DNA from: Gammaproteobacteria bacterium
GTDB lineage: Bacteria > Pseudomonadota > Gammaproteobacteria > Eutrophobiales > Eutrophobiaceae
Assembly (NCBI GenBank): GCA_003645215.1
Contig: QNEM01000080.1
Location: 1-8,333, forward strand
DNA length: 8,333 nucleotides
Reading direction: 5' to 3'
This document shows, piece after piece, positions 5,125-8,333 of the stretch. The position numbers and the translations under genes were made by a program. A model generated the notes under the pieces. It was given only the letters and a program-made list of their open reading frames with translations, ran no database searches and was not told the origin of the DNA. Positions within the stretch are counted from its first letter, which is position 1; each line of letters starts with the position of its first letter.

Positions 5125-6497
5125 AACTAATTCAAACTGGAACAGTAAGTGCTTTCTTTGTGGTAACAATAGTTTTGTTATTTTCTATTGTTCTTCCCGT
5201 AACTACCTTCGCAGCAGAAGATTCCATATCGATTAACAAGTTATTGCAGATGGTAAAAGACGGTCGCGCAAAAGATGCTGCAGACAACAAAAAAAGAGAA
5301 GCTGCTTTTATTGCGGAAAAAGCAAGACAGGAAGAACGAATACGTCAGGCAATGGCTGAAGTAAGAATGCTTGAAGCAAAAAGTGAGGAAATGGAACAGC
5401 AATTTAATTCGAATGAATTATTAGTTGAAGAAAAGCGGGAACAAAGAAATGAAAGGCTTGGTAGTTTAAAGGAATTGTTTGGCCATCTTACCGGGGCCGC
5501 CGGCGATATGCGAAGTCGATTTCGCAATTCAATCACCACAAGTCAATTTCCAGATAGAGAAGCTTTTTTAACTGGTCTGATTAACAAAATGAATAGCGAT
5601 AGTGATTTGCCAACTTTGGATGAAATCGAAAGTGTCTGGTATGAACTACATCGTGAAATGACTGAGTCAGGTCGTATTGTAAAATATGAGACAGATGTCG
5701 GGACTGAAAAGGATCGCGAGATTGTCAGAGTGGGACTATTTAATCTGGTTTCAAATGGTGATTATCTGGCCTATGATTCTAATACTCGTAGCGTTTCTGT
5801 ATTACCTCGCCAACCGCATAAATTGGCAGATAAAGCCCTGGCATTACAGAATTCTTCTGATGGTGTTTCCCCGGTAGGAATCGATCCAACTGGTGCTGCT
5901 GGTGGAGGTTTCCTGAAAGCAATTATCAATACCCCCACCCTGGAAGAGCGTTGGCACCAGGGTAGACAGGTTGGCTATATCATTACTTGTGTAGGTGGGT
6001 TTGCAATATTGATAGCCTTGTGGCGATTCCTGGCTCTTGGCTTTACGTCAGCGAAAATCAGTTCCCAGTTAAAACGAAAAGAAATAAAAACCAACAATCC
6101 TTTAGGTCGGGTATTGAAAGTGGCTGAAGAAAATAGCCAGTCAGATACTGAAAGCCTGGAATTGAGAATGGACGAAGCAATCCTTAAGGAGGGTCCCAAA
6201 ATTCAATCAGGTTTATCAATACTGAAAATAATTGCGATGGTGGCCCCGTTGTTAGGTTTGTTAGGTACCGTCACCGGGATGATCATAGTGTTCCAGGCAA
6301 TAACAATATACGGTGCAGGTGATCCAAAAGCGATGGCAGGTGGTATCTCAAGCGCATTGGTGACTACAGTTCTTGGTCTTATGGTAGCAATACCAACCCT
6401 GTTATTGCATACCATGTTAAACGGTAAGGCGAAAAAGTTATTACATATACTTGAAGAGCAAACAGCAGGCATCGTAGCTGAAAGGTCAGGTCAATAA
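5121..6497 (+). CDS. ttpC: TtpC-like MotA/TolQ/ExbB family protein with periplasmic coiled coil
   Basis: 458 residues. GGAGG at 5109-5113, seven bases before ATG, fixes the start, which overlaps the previous stop. A signal peptide (about 1-31, ending TFAAED) is followed by a charged alpha-helical coiled coil (about 60-125), a periplasmic domain (about 165-235), a membrane helix (about 284-306), a cytoplasmic linker, and an ExbB/TolQ channel domain with APLLGLLGTVTGM (375-387) and a last helix around 409-430. This architecture is that of TtpC, the extra ExbB-like component of the Vibrio TonB2 system, which is required for TonB2-dependent transport along with ExbB2 and ExbD2. The channel threonines are kept (T383, T416), but the position of E. 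coli ExbB Glu176 is Ser411. It acts in the inner membrane with the ExbB, ExbD and TonB encoded next. Confidence 0.88.
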   Translation: MKLIQTGTVSAFFVVTIVLLFSIVLPVTTFAAEDSISINKLLQMVKDGRAKDAADNKKREAAFIAEKARQEERIRQAMAEVRMLEAKSEEMEQQFNSNELLVEEKREQRNERLGSLKELFGHLTGAAGDMRSRFRNSITTSQFPDREAFLTGLINKMNSDSDLPTLDEIESVWYELHREMTESGRIVKYETDVGTEKDREIVRVGLFNLVSNGDYLAYDSNTRSVSVLPRQPHKLADKALALQNSSDGVSPVGIDPTGAAGGGFLKAIINTPTLEERWHQGRQVGYIITCVGGFAILIALWRFLALGFTSAKISSQLKRKEIKTNNPLGRVLKVAEENSQSDTESLELRMDEAILKEGPKIQSGLSILKIIAMVAPLLGLLGTVTGMIIVFQAITIYGAGDPKAMAGGISSALVTTVLGLMVAIPTLLLHTMLNGKAKKLLHILEEQTAGIVAERSGQ

Positions 6498-6524
6498 TCC
6501 AGGGTTAAGGACAGGAGCCAGTTT

Positions 6525-7055
6525 ATGCCAATTTATTTAATGGATGCACTTGATGCCATTAATAATTTTTTTATTTCTGGCGGACCTGTCCTGTACTTAA
6601 TCGCTGTACTCACTTTTGTCATGTGGGTTTTGATTCTTGAGCGTTTTTTGTATTTCTTTGTTGGTTATAGAGTGGATGCAAAAAATGTAATCGCAACATG
6701 GGAAGCACGTAATGAACGAACATCCTGGGCTGCTCAGGCAATTCGGGAAAAGCTCATTTCTGAAACCCGTATAAAGATTGATCAACATTTGCCAATAATA
6801 AAAACCATGATTGCTATTTGTCCCTTGTTTGGGTTGCTTGGCACCGTCACTGGAATGATAGATGTTTTCACCATTCTATCTATTACTGGAGGTGGCGATG
6901 CAAAATCAATGGCAGGTGGTGTTTCTCGTGCCACAATTCCAACAATGGCTGGCATGGTTGCGGCATTATCGGGTGTATTTGCAAATATTTACATCACCCA
7001 GAAGGCCAGTCGAGAAAGTAGCTTGATCGAAGAACACTTAACTATGGATCATTAA
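6525..7055 (+). CDS. exbB: ExbB-type proton channel subunit (TonB2 system)
   Basis: 176 residues, shorter than E. coli ExbB (244) and typical of ExbB2 proteins. AGGAG at 6513-6517 lies seven bases before ATG. Three membrane segments: about 20-46 (GPVLYLIAVLTFVMWVLILER), about 93-115 (CPLFGLLGTVTGM) and about 131-156 (GGVSRATIPTMAGMVAAL). This is the MotA/TolQ/ExbB domain. It forms the pentameric channel around ExbD that converts proton flow into TonB motion. Threonines T107 and T140 match E. coli T148 and T181. The E. coli Glu176 position is Arg135. The gene lies 27 bases after ttpC and 2 bases before exbD, so co-transcription is near certain. The separate ttpC upstream marks this as the ExbB2 rather than the classical ExbB type. 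Confidence 0.92.
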   Translation: MPIYLMDALDAINNFFISGGPVLYLIAVLTFVMWVLILERFLYFFVGYRVDAKNVIATWEARNERTSWAAQAIREKLISETRIKIDQHLPIIKTMIAICPLFGLLGTVTGMIDVFTILSITGGGDAKSMAGGVSRATIPTMAGMVAALSGVFANIYITQKASRESSLIEEHLTMDH

Positions 7056-7057
7056 TT

Positions 7058-7477
7058 ATGAGAAGAAGAGGTTACAGTTCTGCTGCAGGTGCTGAGGATG
7101 AAGGTGCTGTTGATTTAACACCTATGCTGGATGTGGTGTTTATTATGTTAATTTTCTTTATCGTTACAGCAACGTTTATCAAAGAGTCGGGTGTGGATGT
7201 AAACCGTCCGGATGCCAGTACAGAGCAACAAAAAGACAATATTACAGTACTTGTTGCAATTAGCGCAGACAATAGCATCTGGATCGATAAACGACGTATT
7301 GATATACGTTCTGTGCGTGCCAACATAGAAAGACTACATGCAGAGAATCCGGAAGGAGGTGTGGTTATTCAGGCAGACGAGTTGTCATCAGTGAAAACAT
7401 TTACTTCAGTATTGGACGCAGCTCGCTCAGTTGTGCCTCATGAAAAAGTATCTTTAGCTACGGATTCCTCAAACTAA
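7058..7477 (+). CDS. exbD: ExbD-type energy transduction subunit (TonB2 system)
   Basis: 139 residues, normal for ExbD/TolR. A short basic cytoplasmic head (MRRRGY) leads to DLTPMLDVVFIMLIFFIVTATF, a single membrane helix at about 21-42. Asp25 in TPMLD is the proton-carrying residue and even shares the E. coli ExbD number. The remainder is a periplasmic domain ending with the QADELSSVKTFTSVLDAAR motif typical of ExbD. The start lies two bases after the exbB stop with no good Shine-Dalgarno, suggesting translational coupling. ExbD sits within the ExbB pentamer and contacts the TonB periplasmic domain. Confidence 0.93.
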   Translation: MRRRGYSSAAGAEDEGAVDLTPMLDVVFIMLIFFIVTATFIKESGVDVNRPDASTEQQKDNITVLVAISADNSIWIDKRRIDIRSVRANIERLHAENPEGGVVIQADELSSVKTFTSVLDAARSVVPHEKVSLATDSSN

Positions 7478-7482
7478 AGTTG

Positions 7483-8139
7483 ATGAAATTTTTCAGCACA
7501 GATACCAGTAGCAAATTTGCAATGTGGACATTGTTCAGATTCCTTTTTGTTATTCCAGAAGCTCTATTAGTTACCCTGTTATTGTTGGCACTTATGGTTA
7601 GCCTGATTGCCATCGCAGATAAAAGTCTGGATAAATCAGGGCGTATTAAGTTACCAGATATACATATGCCCGATGTAGAGATAGATATCCAGCGTTTAAT
7701 AGAAAAGCCGGAGAAACCAAAGGTTGATGAAACTCCACCACCAGAAATTCCACAACAGGATTTTGACAAGATCGATGGCAATGCTGAAGTAGGACAAGTT
7801 TCTGCACCTGGTAATATACAGGCAAAACTTGATTTGAATATTGGTGCAGGGTTACAAGCGACAGACGGCGAATATCTGCCTATCGTAAAAGTAGCACCTC
7901 AATACCCAAGGCGAGCTTTAAGCAAAGGATTGGAAGGCTACGTTATTGTAGAATACACCGTAACCAAACAAGGCACTGTTAAAGATGCTGTTGTTGTGGA
8001 ATCAAAGCCAGAAGGCATTTTTGATAGAGCTGCAGTAAAATCAGCGCTTCGCTACAAATACAAACCTCGTGTAGTTGACGGAGAGCCGATCGAAGTTTCA
8101 GGCGTCCGCACGAAAATTACATTTGCACTGGAAAAATAA
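7483..8139 (+). CDS. tonB: TonB2-type energy transducer
   Basis: 218 residues from ATG 7483, five bases after the exbD stop; a TTG three bases earlier is possible but less likely. A cytoplasmic head of about 18 residues precedes a membrane helix (about 20-45). Then comes a short, acidic, Pro-rich linker (about 70-92, EKPEKPKVDETPPPEIPQQ) instead of the long Glu-Pro/Lys-Pro region of E. coli TonB. The C-terminal domain starts at YLPIVKVAPQYPRRAL (131-146, with the conserved YP) and ends with the V-F-L strand typical of TonB (Pfam TonB_C). The SxxxH transmembrane motif of E. coli TonB is not visible. It contacts the TonB box of outer-membrane receptors; which substrate is imported (iron complex, cobalamin or other) cannot be told from this window. 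Confidence 0.93.
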   Translation: MKFFSTDTSSKFAMWTLFRFLFVIPEALLVTLLLLALMVSLIAIADKSLDKSGRIKLPDIHMPDVEIDIQRLIEKPEKPKVDETPPPEIPQQDFDKIDGNAEVGQVSAPGNIQAKLDLNIGAGLQATDGEYLPIVKVAPQYPRRALSKGLEGYVIVEYTVTKQGTVKDAVVVESKPEGIFDRAAVKSALRYKYKPRVVDGEPIEVSGVRTKITFALEK

Positions 8140-8142
8140 TTG

Positions 8143-8333
8143 ATGATTGCCTGTGTGAATACAAAACATCGTGATTGGCTTGTAAACATAATACCGTTTC
8201 TATTTATAGCTTTATTAATGCTATTTTCATCAGATATTCATGCCAGAGATAGAGATAGAACAAAAGCAACAGGTGCAATTGATGCAAAGACATTTGAAGT
8301 ATTAACCAATGCGCAGGAATTGACTGAGGCGGG
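8143..8333 (+). CDS. Start of a secreted protein, probably the TPR partner of the TonB2 operon (partial)
   Basis: 63 codons are visible, open to the window end, starting three bases after the tonB stop. The N-terminus has a basic segment (TKHRDW), a hydrophobic core IIPFLFIALLMLFSS and an A-x-A-like site in DIHA before RDRDR, so it is probably secreted or periplasmic. The next residues, GAIDAKTFEVLTNAQELTEAG, look like the start of an alpha-helical repeat. In TonB2 operons of Vibrio and Shewanella relatives the gene after tonB2 encodes a tetratricopeptide-repeat protein, and this start fits, but no complete repeat is visible. The family assignment rests mainly on position. Confidence 0.6.
   Translation, partial: MIACVNTKHRDWLVNIIPFLFIALLMLFSSDIHARDRDRTKATGAIDAKTFEVLTNAQELTEA

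Overview
The window reads like a moderately AT-rich gammaproteobacterial chromosome, probably from a marine or aquatic bacterium able to use methylated amines. That guess rests on two gene sets: a trimethylamine dehydrogenase (TMADH) module, and a TonB2-type energy-transduction operon (DUF3450, TtpC, ExbB, ExbD, TonB, downstream partner) of the kind known from Vibrio and Shewanella relatives. All intact genes are on the + strand.

Region 1 (1-109) is the last 35 codons of an electron transfer flavoprotein alpha subunit (EtfA). Region 2 (about 130-675) has no intact gene. It is a decayed, internally deleted tandem duplicate of the unit that follows: a remnant of the GcvT-like gene, its downstream spacer, and a remnant of the dehydrogenase start. 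Region 3 (710-1816) is an intact GcvT/aminomethyltransferase-fold protein. Region 4 (1817-2005) is a spacer with a promoter-like element built around a palindrome, plus a possible stem-loop. Region 5 (2006-4195) is an intact 729-residue TMADH-like flavoenzyme.

The first half suggests a working set. The dehydrogenase oxidises an N-methyl amine and passes electrons from FMN through its 4Fe-4S centre to ETF. The GcvT-like protein may load the released one-carbon unit onto tetrahydrofolate. The spacer between the two genes is kept at about 94% identity between the decayed and intact copies, while the coding remnants around it have fallen to roughly 80-87%. The decayed copy may therefore survive as a promoter/leader that now serves the intact genes downstream.

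Region 6 (about 4339 to the window end) is a tightly packed TonB2-type operon: a secreted DUF3450 protein, TtpC, ExbB, ExbD, TonB and the start of a secreted protein that continues beyond the window. It would use the proton gradient to energise outer-membrane TonB-dependent receptors. No RNA genes, CRISPR arrays, insertion sequences or convincing terminators were seen.
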